Under the pieces are notes generated by a model that worked only from the letters and a program-made list of their open reading frames with translations, did not search any database and was not told the DNA's origin. A stretch of DNA of 64,000 nt from Cryobacterium cryoconiti (lineage in GTDB: Bacteria; Actinomycetota; Actinomycetes; Actinomycetales; Microbacteriaceae). The position numbers and the translations under genes are program-made. Positions 47,464 through 55,584 of the stretch are shown here, in pieces. The stretch is taken from assembly GCF_004403065.1 (NCBI RefSeq), contig NZ_SOHA01000005.1, forward strand, positions 354,352 to 418,351. Direction: 5' to 3'. How positions within the stretch are numbered: position 1 is the first letter of the stretch; the number at the start of each line of letters is the position of its first letter.

Positions 47464-48392
47464 CAGCCGCGAAGCCCGGCCGGATCAGCCCGGGCCGAAC
47501 CGTCGGCATCAGACTGGCCTGGGTCGTCCCGCTCGCGATCTTCGCCCTGGCCGCCGCGGTGCTGGCCGCTCAGGGCATTCGTGCGCTGCCGGCTGTGCAG
47601 TCGTTCCTGGTCCAGTTTCCGGGCACGTCGGCCCGGCCGGAATGGGCACCCGTCGGTGTGCCCGCCTGGCTCGCGTGGCAGCACGGCTTGAACGTCTTCT
47701 TCATCCTCTTCATCGTGCGGTCCGGCTGGCAGATCCGCACGGCCGGACGGCCGACCATGTTCTGGACACGGCGCAACACAGGCCTCATCCGCACCAGGAA
47801 CGCCCCCACCCGGATGGGCATCAACGTGTGGTTGCACCTCGCACTCGATGCGCTCTGGGTGCTCAACGGTCTCCTGTTCTATGGTCTCCTCTTCGCCACC
47901 GGCCAGTGGGTGCGCATCGTCCCGGTCAGCTGGGACATCGTCCCGAACGCCCTCTCGGCGATCCTCCAGTACGCCTCCCTGGACTGGCCGACCGGGGACG
48001 GCTGGGTGAATTACAACGCCGTCCAGACGCTGAGCTACTTCACCATCGTCTTCGTGGCTGCACCGCTCGCCCTGGCCACCGGCATCCGGTTGTCACCGTT
48101 GTGGACCACTCGCCGGTTCAGTCGACTGGTTCCGCTCCGCGCGACCCGAGCCGTGCACGTGGGCGTGATGGTCGTCTTCCTGGTCTTCATCGTGGTTCAT
48201 GTCACCCTGGTCTTCGCGACCGGCGCCCTCCGGAACCTCAACCACATGTACGCCGCCTCGAGCGATGGAGGCTGGACCGGTTTTTGGATCTTCGCCGGCT
48301 CCCTGGCCGTGATGCTGGTGGCCTGGTTCGCCACGGGCCCCCGCCTGCTCAAGGCGGTCGCGTCACTCGGGGGCACCGTCACCACTCGCTGA
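47460..48392 (+). CDS. Cytochrome b561/b6-like membrane protein (stand-alone)
   Basis: A 310-residue membrane protein with about five or six helices (LAWVVPLAIFALAAAVLAAQ, GLNVFFILFIVRSGWQI, LNGLLFYGLLFATGQW, YFTIVFVAAPLALATGI, AVHVGVMVVFLVFIVVHVTL, FWIFAGSLAVMLVAWFA). Candidate haem-ligating histidines lie in WLAWQHGLN, WLHLALD, AVHVGVM and IVVHVTL. The pattern matches cytochrome b subunits that serve molybdopterin oxidoreductases, but no such partner is adjacent. Start GTG 47460. Electron partner unknown. Confidence 0.78.
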   Translation: MTAAKPGRISPGRTVGIRLAWVVPLAIFALAAAVLAAQGIRALPAVQSFLVQFPGTSARPEWAPVGVPAWLAWQHGLNVFFILFIVRSGWQIRTAGRPTMFWTRRNTGLIRTRNAPTRMGINVWLHLALDALWVLNGLLFYGLLFATGQWVRIVPVSWDIVPNALSAILQYASLDWPTGDGWVNYNAVQTLSYFTIVFVAAPLALATGIRLSPLWTTRRFSRLVPLRATRAVHVGVMVVFLVFIVVHVTLVFATGALRNLNHMYAASSDGGWTGFWIFAGSLAVMLVAWFATGPRLLKAVASLGGTVTTR

Positions 48393-48419
48393 CCGGTTGA
48401 CGCACCACCTCCCGCATCG

Positions 48420-49433
48420 TCACCGGGCCGATGGCTGCTGCTGCGTCACGCAGTGGATGCCTCCGCCCCGCGCGAACAGCGGCCGCGCCTCGACGGACAC
48501 GACTTCACGTCCCGGGTACACCCCGGAGAGGATCTCCCGCGCAGCCTCGTCGGCCCGTTCTTCGCCGAAGCCGCAGGCGATCACACCGCCGTTCACGACG
48601 AGGTGGTTGACGTAGTTGTAGTCCACGAAGCCGTCCGCGTCGCTGAGAGTGGCCGGGGCGGGCAGGTCGACGACCGTGAAGGTCCGGCCCGCGGCATCCG
48701 TCGCTCCGGCGAGCACGGCATGGAGCTCGCGCGTGACGGCATAGTCGGGGTGCGCCGGGTCGTTCTGGGCGTGGACCAGCACCGTTCCGGGTGACGGGAT
48801 GGCGGCGACCATATCGACGTGACCGCGGGTTCCATAGCGCTGCTGGTCTCGGGTCAGGCCGCGGGGCAGCCAGATCACCTTGGTGGCGCCCAGAGTGCGG
48901 GCGAACTCGGCTTCGACCCTGGCCCGGTCGGCGTAAGGGTTGCGGCCGGGGTCCAGTTGCACGGTCCGGGTGGCCAGCACCGTCCCTTCGCCGTCGACGT
49001 GGATGCCGCCGCCCTCGTTCACGAGCACCGAGGAGATCGCGCTCGCGCCCGCGGCACCGGTGACGACCCGGCCGATCTCCGCGTCCTTGCCCCAGCGCGC
49101 CCAGTCCTGGGCACCCCAGCCGTTGAACGTCCAGTCCACCGCCCCCAGCCGACCCTCGTCGCCCAGCACGAAGGTCGGACCGATATCGCGCATCCAGGAA
49201 TCGTCGAGCGGCGCCTGGATGATCTCGATCTCCGCTGAGAGGTATCGGCGGGCCGTCGCCACCTCGGCCGGGTCGACGACCATGGTGACGGGCTCGAAGT
49301 CGAGCACGGCATGGGCGACAGCGGACCAGGTGCGGCGTGCCTCGTCGGCGGAATGTGCATCGGTGCCGAGCGTGTATCCGGCCACCGGGAACGCCATCCA
49401 GACCCGGTCCTGCGGCGCGGTCTCCGCCGGCAT
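48420..49433 (-). CDS. aguA: Agmatine deiminase (AguA)
   Basis: Hydrolyses agmatine to N-carbamoylputrescine and ammonia. The 337-residue protein has the deiminase fold: DDSWMRDIGPTFVLG, NEGGGIHVDGEGTVLAT, YGTRGHVDMVAAIPSP and the nucleophilic cysteine in RGGGIHCVTQQQP at the C-terminus. ATG 49433 lies 8 bases downstream of the nitrilase stop, so the two are co-transcribed as a putrescine pathway. Confidence 0.92.
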   Translation of the reverse strand: MPAETAPQDRVWMAFPVAGYTLGTDAHSADEARRTWSAVAHAVLDFEPVTMVVDPAEVATARRYLSAEIEIIQAPLDDSWMRDIGPTFVLGDEGRLGAVDWTFNGWGAQDWARWGKDAEIGRVVTGAAGASAISSVLVNEGGGIHVDGEGTVLATRTVQLDPGRNPYADRARVEAEFARTLGATKVIWLPRGLTRDQQRYGTRGHVDMVAAIPSPGTVLVHAQNDPAHPDYAVTRELHAVLAGATDAAGRTFTVVDLPAPATLSDADGFVDYNYVNHLVVNGGVIACGFGEERADEAAREILSGVYPGREVVSVEARPLFARGGGIHCVTQQQPSAR

Positions 49434-49441
49434 CCGCCAGC

Positions 49442-50434
49442 TCAAGACTGCTCTTCCGGTTCGGTTCCACCGAACGGATGCGCGGGGTCGACCGGCGCGG
49501 TCAGCCTCCCGTAGCTGTCCGGACGGCGGGTGGCGAGGAAGGGGAACAGCGTGAGCCACTCCTCTCGCTGTGCCAGGTCGAGGTCGGCGACGAGCACCGC
49601 GGACTCGTCGCGCGGAGCCTGCACGAGAACGCGTCCGTAGGGATCGGAGATGAAGGAGGAGCCGTAGAAGGTCAGCTCGCCTTCGTCGCCGTGGCGATTG
49701 GGCACGACCATGAACAGCCCGCTGGTGATGCCGTTGGCCACGATCACCTGCCGCCAGATCGGCTGCGTGTCGAAGGCCGGGAAGCCGGGTTCCGAGCCGA
49801 TCGCGGTCGGGTAGACCAGCAGTTGGGCGCCGCCGAGCCCGTACAGGCGTGACACCTCCGGGAACCACTCGTCCCAGCAGGTGGGCAGCCCGATCCGGGC
49901 GCCGCCCAGTTCCTCCGGCGCGTAGACCGGGTAGGCGTCCTGAGCCGGGCCCGGCCGGAACCAGGTGTCCTCGTAGTAGCCCTCGGTCACCGGGATGTGC
50001 AGTTTGCGGGTGCGTCCGAGCAGCCGCCCGGTCGGCGACACCAGGATGGCCGTGTTGTAGCCGCGCGGGTCCCCCGGGGCGTCATCGTCGCGCGGCCGCT
50101 CGAAGAGCGAGGCGTGCACGACGATGCCGTGCAGGCGGGCCTGCTCGGCCGCGAACGCGAACGTGGGTCCGGTCAACAGCTCCTCCGCGGACTGCTTCGG
50201 CACCCCCTGGGCCCGCGCGTGGGCAGGGTACCGGCGCAGTGTCAGTTCGGGCAGGAAGACGACGCGCGCACCCTGAGCAGCGGCCAGACGGATGCCGTCG
50301 GCCAGCTCCGCGCGCAACGCGCCCTCGTCGGCGTGCCAGCGGTGCTGCACGAGAGCGACCCTAAGCGGCGGCTCGGCCTCGCCCGATGGGCGGGTCAGCG
50401 GATCGGCGATGCCGGGGGCGTTGATCAGAAGCAT
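49442..50434 (-). CDS. aguB: N-carbamoylputrescine amidase-like carbon-nitrogen hydrolase (AguB)
   Basis: Converts N-carbamoylputrescine to putrescine, CO2 and ammonia. The 330-residue nitrilase-family protein shows the Glu-Lys-Cys triad in VVFLPELTLRRYP, GRTRKLHIPVTEGYYED and IGLPTCWDEWFPE. The YPTAIGSEP stretch is typical of the AguB group. AGAGAGG precedes ATG 50434. The gene diverges from the cox cluster. Confidence 0.88.
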   Translation of the reverse strand: MLLINAPGIADPLTRPSGEAEPPLRVALVQHRWHADEGALRAELADGIRLAAAQGARVVFLPELTLRRYPAHARAQGVPKQSAEELLTGPTFAFAAEQARLHGIVVHASLFERPRDDDAPGDPRGYNTAILVSPTGRLLGRTRKLHIPVTEGYYEDTWFRPGPAQDAYPVYAPEELGGARIGLPTCWDEWFPEVSRLYGLGGAQLLVYPTAIGSEPGFPAFDTQPIWRQVIVANGITSGLFMVVPNRHGDEGELTFYGSSFISDPYGRVLVQAPRDESAVLVADLDLAQREEWLTLFPFLATRRPDSYGRLTAPVDPAHPFGGTEPEEQS

Positions 50435-50517
50435 GAGAAGACCTCTCTGCGGAATGAATCACTGCCCTGTATGCTGACACACAGACTTCCGGTTTCAGTT
50501 TTATTGTGACCGGACGA

Positions 50518-50570
50518 GCACTGGTTGAGACAGTGCACAGGGCCCCGGCGATTCGTCGCCGGGGCCTTTT
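50518..50570 (+). terminator. Stem-loop followed by orphan intrinsic terminator upstream of coxM
   Basis: Hairpin 1: GCACTG (50518-50523) and CAGTGC (50531-50536) with loop GTTGAGA. Then GGCCCCGGCGA (50541-50551), loop TTCG, and TCGCCGGGGCC (50556-50566), followed by TTTT (50567-50570). It is oriented with the plus strand, yet the nearest gene upstream is on the minus strand and starts at 50434. So it ends a short leader transcript or stray transcription from the left. Confidence 0.75.
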
Positions 50571-50612
50571 CGTGTTCCGGCCGGCGGATGCCCGGTGCCG
50601 CGCCGATCCGCG

Positions 50613-50641
50613 TTGACAAGCTGAGGGGCCCGGAGCACTAT
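50613..50641 (+). promoter_or_regulatory. Candidate housekeeping promoter for the cox operon
   Basis: TTGACA (50613-50618), 17-base spacer, then CACTAT (50636-50641). A start near 50648 would give a 51-base leader before GTG 50699. It lies downstream of the orphan terminator. Confidence 0.5.
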
Positions 50642-50698
50642 GTGTTCCAATTCCGTGCCCGTCGCTGCCGCCGGGCACCTTTCGAGGTGGAGGCCCCT

Positions 50699-51577
50699 GT
50701 GCAGATTCCTGCTTCCTTCGATTATGTGCGCGCCAGCACTGTCGACGATGCGCTCGCCCTTCTCGACCGCCACGGCCCGGAGTCCCGGGTAGTCGCGGGC
50801 GGGCACAGTCTTCTGCCGATGATGAAGCTCCGTCTGGCCAGACCCGAGTGGTTGATCGACATCAACGAGCTCTACGAACTGGACTACGTGCTCCGCGACG
50901 GCAACACGCTGCGAGTCGGCGCGATGACCCGCCACGCAACACTTCTTGCCTCCCCGGAGATCTTCCGGCTGTTCCCGATCGTCGCCGATGCGGAACGGGT
51001 GATCGCGGATCCGACCGTGCGCAACCGCGGCACGATCGGCGGGTCGCTCTGCCAGGCCGACCCGGCCGAAGATCTCTCCACGGTCTGCAAGGTTCTGCGA
51101 GCCGAGGCGGTCATCCGGGGGCCCGGCGGCGAGCGCGTCCTCAGCATGGATGACTTCCACCGGGGTGCCTACGAGACTGCTGTGGCGCACAACGAACTCC
51201 TCTGTGAGGTGCGTTTCCCGATCCGTCCGCGCTCGGGCAGTGCCTACGAGAAGGTCGAACGAAGGGTCGGCGACTGGGCCGTCGTGGCGGCGGGAGCGGC
51301 GATCTCCCTGGCCGCCGACGGCACGATGGACGACGTCGCCATCGGTCTCACCGCCGTCGGAGTGGCGGGAACGGTCACCGAGGCCGAGGACCTGTTGCGC
51401 GGCCGGCACCCGCAGGAAGACCTGTTCCTGGAGGCAGGGCGGCTTGCCGCGCTGGCGAGCAAGCCGATCGCCGACCAGCGGGGCCCGATCGATTACAAGC
51501 GGCACCTCGCCGACGAGCTCACCCGCCGGGTGCTGCGTCGCGCGGCCGCCCGCGCCGCCGAAGCACAGGAAGGCTAA
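50699..51577 (+). CDS. coxM: Carbon monoxide dehydrogenase medium (FAD-binding) subunit CoxM
   Basis: Flavoprotein subunit of the Mo-Cu CO dehydrogenase, passing electrons from the Fe-S clusters to quinone partners. The 292-residue protein has the FAD motif RVVAGGHSLLPMMKLRLARP and the second FAD-binding segment RNRGTIGGSLCQADPAEDLS. GTG 50699 follows GGAGG by 5 bases. First gene of coxM-coxS-coxL. The orientation and order equal those of known form I clusters. Confidence 0.92.
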   Translation: MQIPASFDYVRASTVDDALALLDRHGPESRVVAGGHSLLPMMKLRLARPEWLIDINELYELDYVLRDGNTLRVGAMTRHATLLASPEIFRLFPIVADAERVIADPTVRNRGTIGGSLCQADPAEDLSTVCKVLRAEAVIRGPGGERVLSMDDFHRGAYETAVAHNELLCEVRFPIRPRSGSAYEKVERRVGDWAVVAAGAAISLAADGTMDDVAIGLTAVGVAGTVTEAEDLLRGRHPQEDLFLEAGRLAALASKPIADQRGPIDYKRHLADELTRRVLRRAAARAAEAQEG

Positions 51578-51581
51578 GTCC

Positions 51582-52088
51582 ATGCAGATCAGCATGAGCA
51601 TCAACGGCACCGACATCACCGAGGAGATCGAACCGAGGGTGTTGCTCGTGCATTTCATCCGCGACCAGCTGCGGCTGACCGGGACGCACTGGGGATGCGA
51701 CACCTCCAATTGCGGAACCTGTGTCGTGCTGATGGACGGCCAGCCGGTCAAATCCTGCACGGTACTCGCGGCCATGGCCGACGGCCACTCCATCACCACG
51801 GTCGAGGGTCTGGCGACCGGGGCCGTGCTCGACCCGGTGCAGCAGGGGTTCATGGAGGAGCACGGCCTGCAGTGCGGGTTCTGCACACCCGGGATGATGC
51901 TCACCGCGCGGGCCCTGCTGGACCAGAACCCGCATCCGGACGACGGAGAGATCCGCGAGGCCATCTCGGGTCAGATGTGCCGGTGCACCGGCTACGCGAC
52001 GATCGTGCGTTCCGTGCAGTGGGCCGCCGCTCACCCGGCAGTGCCCGAAGAGCTGGCCGAGAACGCCGGAGAAGAGGTAACGGCATGA
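51582..52088 (+). CDS. coxS: Carbon monoxide dehydrogenase small (2Fe-2S) subunit CoxS
   Basis: A 168-residue electron-transfer subunit. The plant-type cluster ligands are Cys39, 44, 47 and 59 in HWGCDTSNCGTC and VKSC; the proximal cluster is in LQCGFCTPGMM and QMCRCTGYATIV. AGGAAGG stands before ATG 51582. The stop overlaps the coxL start (ATGA). Confidence 0.95.
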   Translation: MQISMSINGTDITEEIEPRVLLVHFIRDQLRLTGTHWGCDTSNCGTCVVLMDGQPVKSCTVLAAMADGHSITTVEGLATGAVLDPVQQGFMEEHGLQCGFCTPGMMLTARALLDQNPHPDDGEIREAISGQMCRCTGYATIVRSVQWAAAHPAVPEELAENAGEEVTA

Positions 52089-54478
52089 CCATCATCGAGG
52101 AACGGGCAGCGAACCCGGCGGCCGGAGACGACGACCGCCCGATCGGGTACGGCCGAATCCAGCGCAAGGAAGATCCCCGCTTCGTGCGGGGCAAAGGCCA
52201 TTACGTCGACGACATCGTGCTGCCCGGAATGCTGCACGGCGCCATCCTGCGCTCCCCCGTGGCCCATGCCCGCATCGTCTCGATCGACACGAGTGCCGCG
52301 CTGGCCCACCCGGGAGTGGTGGCCGTGATCACGGGCCAGGACCTGCTCGGCCTCAAGCTTGCCTGGGCTCCGACCCTCTCCGCCGATGTGCAGGCCGTGC
52401 TGGCCACCGACAAGGTGCGTTTCCAGGGCCAGGAAGTCGCCTTCGTGGTCGCCGAGGACCGCTACGCCGCGCGTGACGCACTCGAACTCATCGAGGTCGA
52501 CTACGACGTGCTTCCGCCGGTCATCGACGTGCGGAAGGCCCTGGATCCCGGCGCCCCGGTCATCAGGGACGACATCGAGGGCCGCACCGACAACCACATC
52601 TTCGATTGGGAGGCCGGCGACGCGGCCGAGACCGACGCGGTGTTCGCCTCGGCAGATGTCGTCGTGTCCCAGGAGATGGTCTACCCCCGTGTGCACCCGG
52701 CGCCGATGGAGACCTGTGGGGCGGTCGCCGACTTCGAGCCGATCGAAGGCGCGCTGACCCTCTACGAGACCAGCCAGGCTCCGCACGCGCACCGCACCCT
52801 GTTCGCGATCGTCTCCGGCATCCCGGAGCACAAGATCCGCATCGTGTCCCCGGACATCGGCGGAGGTTTCGGCAACAAGGTCGGCATCTACCCGGGGTAC
52901 ATCCTCGCGGTCGTGGGATCGATCGTGACCGGGCGACCGGTCAAGTGGATGGAGGACCGCTCCGAGAACCTGATGAGCACCTCCTTCGCCCGTGATTACA
53001 TCATGCAGGGCGAGATCGCGGCCACGAAGGATGGACGGATCCTCGCGGTGCGCTCGACCGTGCTCGCGGACCACGGCGCCTTCAACGCCACGGCGCAGCC
53101 CTCGAAGTACCCGGCGGGCTTCTTTCACATCTTCACCGGGAGTTACGACCTGCAGGCCGCGCACTGCAAGGTGACCGGCGTCTACACGAACAAGGCGCCG
53201 GGAGGCGTCGCCTACGCCTGTTCCTTCCGGGTCACCGAGGCGGTCTATCTGGTCGAGCGGCTGGTCGACATGCTCGCCCGGAAGCTGGAGATGGACCCCG
53301 CGGAGCTGCGGCTGAAGAATCTGATCAAACCCGAACAGTTCCCGTACAAGAACAAGACCGGGTGGGAGTACGACTCCGGCAACTACGAGCAGGCGCTGCG
53401 CAAGTCGATGCAGATGGCCGGTTATGACGAACTGCGGCGCGAACAGCAGGAGAAGCGCGATCGCGGCGAGCTGATGGGGATCGGCATCTCGTTCTTCACC
53501 GAGACCGTGGGAGCCGGGCCCCGCAAACACATGGACATCGTCGGACTGGGAATGGCCGATGGGGCCGAGCTCCGGATCCACCCCACCGGCAAGGCCGTCG
53601 TGCGCATCTCGGTGCAGAGCCAGGGCCAGGGCCATGAGACGACCTTCGCCCAGATCGTGGCCGAGGAGCTCGGCATCCCGCCGGAGGATATCGACGTCGT
53701 TCACGGCGACACGGACCAGACCCCCTTCGGGCTCGGCACCTACGGCAGCCGGTCGACGCCGGTCAGCGGCGCGGCCGTGGCTCTCGTCGCCCGCAAGGTG
53801 CGCGAGAAGGCGAAGTTCATCGCGGCCGCGATGCTCGAAACCCGGCCCGAGGACCTCGAATGGGAGAAGGGGCGCTGGTTCGTCAAGGGTGACCCGAGCG
53901 TCGGCAAGACCATGGCCGAGATCGCGATGGGCGCGCACGGCACGGTCACCCTGCCGGAAGGCATCGACGGCAACCTGGATGCCGAGGTCACCTACGATCC
54001 CCCGAATCTGACCTTCCCCTTCGGCGCCTACATCTGCGTGGTCGACGTTGATCCCGGCACCGGCCACGTCACGGTGCGGCGGTTCATCGCCGTCGACGAC
54101 TGCGGCACCCGGATCAACCCGATGATCATCGAGGGTCAGGTGCACGGCGGCCTCACCGACGGCGTCGGTATGGCCCTGATGCAGTTCATCGAGTTCGACG
54201 CGGAAGGCAACAACCTCGGCGGAACCTTCATGGACTACCTGATCCCCACCGCCCTGGAGGTGCCGGACTGGGAAACCGGGTTCACGGTGACCCCCTCGCC
54301 GCACCACCCCATCGGAGCCAAGGGGATCGGCGAGTCCGCCACCGTCGGCTCACCCCCGGCGATCGTCAACGCGGTCGTCGACGCCCTGGCCCCCTTCGGC
54401 ATCACACACATGGACATGCCGTGCACCCCGGCTCGGGTCTGGGAGGCCATGCAGGGCCGGCCGCGACCGCCGATCTGA
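52085..54478 (+). CDS. coxL: Aerobic carbon monoxide dehydrogenase large subunit CoxL, form I
   Basis: Catalytic subunit carrying molybdopterin cytosine dinucleotide and the Mo-S-Cu site that oxidises CO. The 797-residue protein contains GVAYACSFRVTEAVYLVERL; the AYxCSFR loop with Cys379 as copper ligand is diagnostic of form I CO dehydrogenase and differs from AYRGAGR of form II. The Mo-cofactor motif VSVQSQGQGHETTF and the catalytic glutamate in GAKGIGESATVGSP are present. Usual Arg before the Cys is Ala here. Enables use of trace CO as electron source; the electrons should enter the menaquinone pool. Confidence 0.95.
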   Translation: MTIIEERAANPAAGDDDRPIGYGRIQRKEDPRFVRGKGHYVDDIVLPGMLHGAILRSPVAHARIVSIDTSAALAHPGVVAVITGQDLLGLKLAWAPTLSADVQAVLATDKVRFQGQEVAFVVAEDRYAARDALELIEVDYDVLPPVIDVRKALDPGAPVIRDDIEGRTDNHIFDWEAGDAAETDAVFASADVVVSQEMVYPRVHPAPMETCGAVADFEPIEGALTLYETSQAPHAHRTLFAIVSGIPEHKIRIVSPDIGGGFGNKVGIYPGYILAVVGSIVTGRPVKWMEDRSENLMSTSFARDYIMQGEIAATKDGRILAVRSTVLADHGAFNATAQPSKYPAGFFHIFTGSYDLQAAHCKVTGVYTNKAPGGVAYACSFRVTEAVYLVERLVDMLARKLEMDPAELRLKNLIKPEQFPYKNKTGWEYDSGNYEQALRKSMQMAGYDELRREQQEKRDRGELMGIGISFFTETVGAGPRKHMDIVGLGMADGAELRIHPTGKAVVRISVQSQGQGHETTFAQIVAEELGIPPEDIDVVHGDTDQTPFGLGTYGSRSTPVSGAAVALVARKVREKAKFIAAAMLETRPEDLEWEKGRWFVKGDPSVGKTMAEIAMGAHGTVTLPEGIDGNLDAEVTYDPPNLTFPFGAYICVVDVDPGTGHVTVRRFIAVDDCGTRINPMIIEGQVHGGLTDGVGMALMQFIEFDAEGNNLGGTFMDYLIPTALEVPDWETGFTVTPSPHHPIGAKGIGESATVGSPPAIVNAVVDALAPFGITHMDMPCTPARVWEAMQGRPRPPI

Positions 54479-54491
54479 TCCGCCGGTCGCC

Positions 54492-55400
54492 ATGTCAGGG
54501 ATAGCAGACAGCCTCGCGGCGAGGGTGCGGGAACTCACGGCAGACCGGAGCCCGTTCGTTCGCGCCACCGTGGTGAGGGCCCAGCATCCGACCAGCGCCC
54601 ACGCCGGTGACACCGGACTCATGCTGGAGGACGGCACCCTGGAGGGATTCGTCGGCGGTTCCTGCGTGGAAGCGTCGGTTCGGGAATATGGGCTGAAATG
54701 CCTGGCCGCCCGGGAACCGCTTCTGCTGCGCGTGGTGGCGGGCGAGCCGGCGCACGTGCACGAGGAGGGTGTCGTTCAGGTGTCCAACCCGTGCCTCAGC
54801 GGCGGAGCCGTCGACATCTTCCTCGAGCCGTCGGTGCCGGCGCCGCGGGTGCTCGTGATCGGCACGAGCCCGGTGGCGCAGGCCCTGGTGGCCCTCGGCG
54901 GCCCGCTGGGCCTTGAGATGCACCTGACCCAGGGAACCGATGCCGCACCGCAGACGGACGACGCGGCGCTGATTGTGGCCTCGCACGGGCATGATGAAGA
55001 ACTCGCCCTCGAGGCAGCCCTGAAGATCAGGGTTCCGTACATCGCCCTTGTCGCCAGCCACACCCGGGGCGCGGCCGTTCTGGCCTCCCTCAACGTCTCG
55101 GAGCAACAACGGGCGCTCGTGCACAGCCCGGCCGGGCTCCCACTCGGCGCACGCTCCCCCGCCGAGATCGCGCTGTCCATCCTGGCCCAGCTCGTCGCCG
55201 AGAGAGCCGAACGGTCGGCGCCCGCAGTGTCCACCCCGAAGACGCTCCCGGTTGCCGTCGACCCGGTCTGCGGGATGTCTGTCGTCGTCACGGAGGCGAC
55301 CCTGCGGATCCCTCACGACGGGAGAACCGTCTATTTCTGTTCGGAGTCCTGCCGCCGCAGCTTCCGCGCTGGTCCGGAGCGGTATGTCAGCGCCTCCTGA
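54492..55400 (+). CDS. XdhC-family maturation factor fused to a YHS metal-binding domain
   Basis: A 302-residue protein. N-terminal XdhC/CoxI domain (residues 1-105) has HAGDTGLMLEDGTLEGFVGG and SCVEASVREY; a Rossmann region follows (PRVLVIGTSPVAQALVALGG, ALIVASHGHDEELALEAALK). Residues about 255-300 are a YHS domain: DPVCGMSVVV and VYFCSESCRRSFRAGPERYV with three cysteines. XdhC proteins sulfurate and insert Mo cofactor; the YHS domain may supply a metal, plausibly copper for the Mo-S-Cu site, which is inference. Counterpart of CoxF by family. Confidence 0.82.
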   Translation: MSGIADSLAARVRELTADRSPFVRATVVRAQHPTSAHAGDTGLMLEDGTLEGFVGGSCVEASVREYGLKCLAAREPLLLRVVAGEPAHVHEEGVVQVSNPCLSGGAVDIFLEPSVPAPRVLVIGTSPVAQALVALGGPLGLEMHLTQGTDAAPQTDDAALIVASHGHDEELALEAALKIRVPYIALVASHTRGAAVLASLNVSEQQRALVHSPAGLPLGARSPAEIALSILAQLVAERAERSAPAVSTPKTLPVAVDPVCGMSVVVTEATLRIPHDGRTVYFCSESCRRSFRAGPERYVSAS

Positions 55401-55584
55401 GTTCTGCACCGCCGGGCTGATCCTGGCCGCCGGAGGGTCACGTCAGTTGGGCAGACCCGAACAGCTCCTGCCCTCCGGGGACGGGGTCCTGCTGCCGGAG
55501 CCGGCCGCGCTCCACGGCGACAAGGCGGTCGATGTACGGGCGCTCGCCGAATTCGGCCCCGGACAGTGGGGACAAACACGATGA
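55384..55584 (+). pseudogene. Degenerate mocA-like molybdenum cofactor nucleotidyltransferase
   Basis: Encodes only 66 residues. The start GLILAAGGSRQLGRPEQLLP matches the NTP-binding N-terminus of MocA/MobA-like transferases (usual form GRPKQLLP), but Lys is replaced by Glu and the rest is missing; GVLLPEPAALHGDKAVDVRA looks like the C-terminal end joined after a large deletion. It begins inside the XdhC-YHS gene and its TGA overlaps the coxD ATG, so translational coupling is kept. Intact mocA is common in cox clusters. Confidence 0.7.

Noticed and set aside
44168-48000. Genomic island inserted at tRNA-Leu
   Set aside because: No integrase, no repeated tRNA 3' end and no insertion sequence could be found to the right of the tRNA within the window.
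50361-50678. 105-codon leftward frame overlapping the cox leader
   Set aside because: Overlaps the aguB start region and the terminator hairpin, has no ribosome-binding site and a low-complexity Arg/Pro/Ser translation.
52031-54307. 758-codon open frame antisense to coxL
   Set aside because: It mirrors the coxL frame in high-GC DNA, encodes a His/Asp/Gly/Val-rich composition without any domain, and coxL itself is unambiguous.
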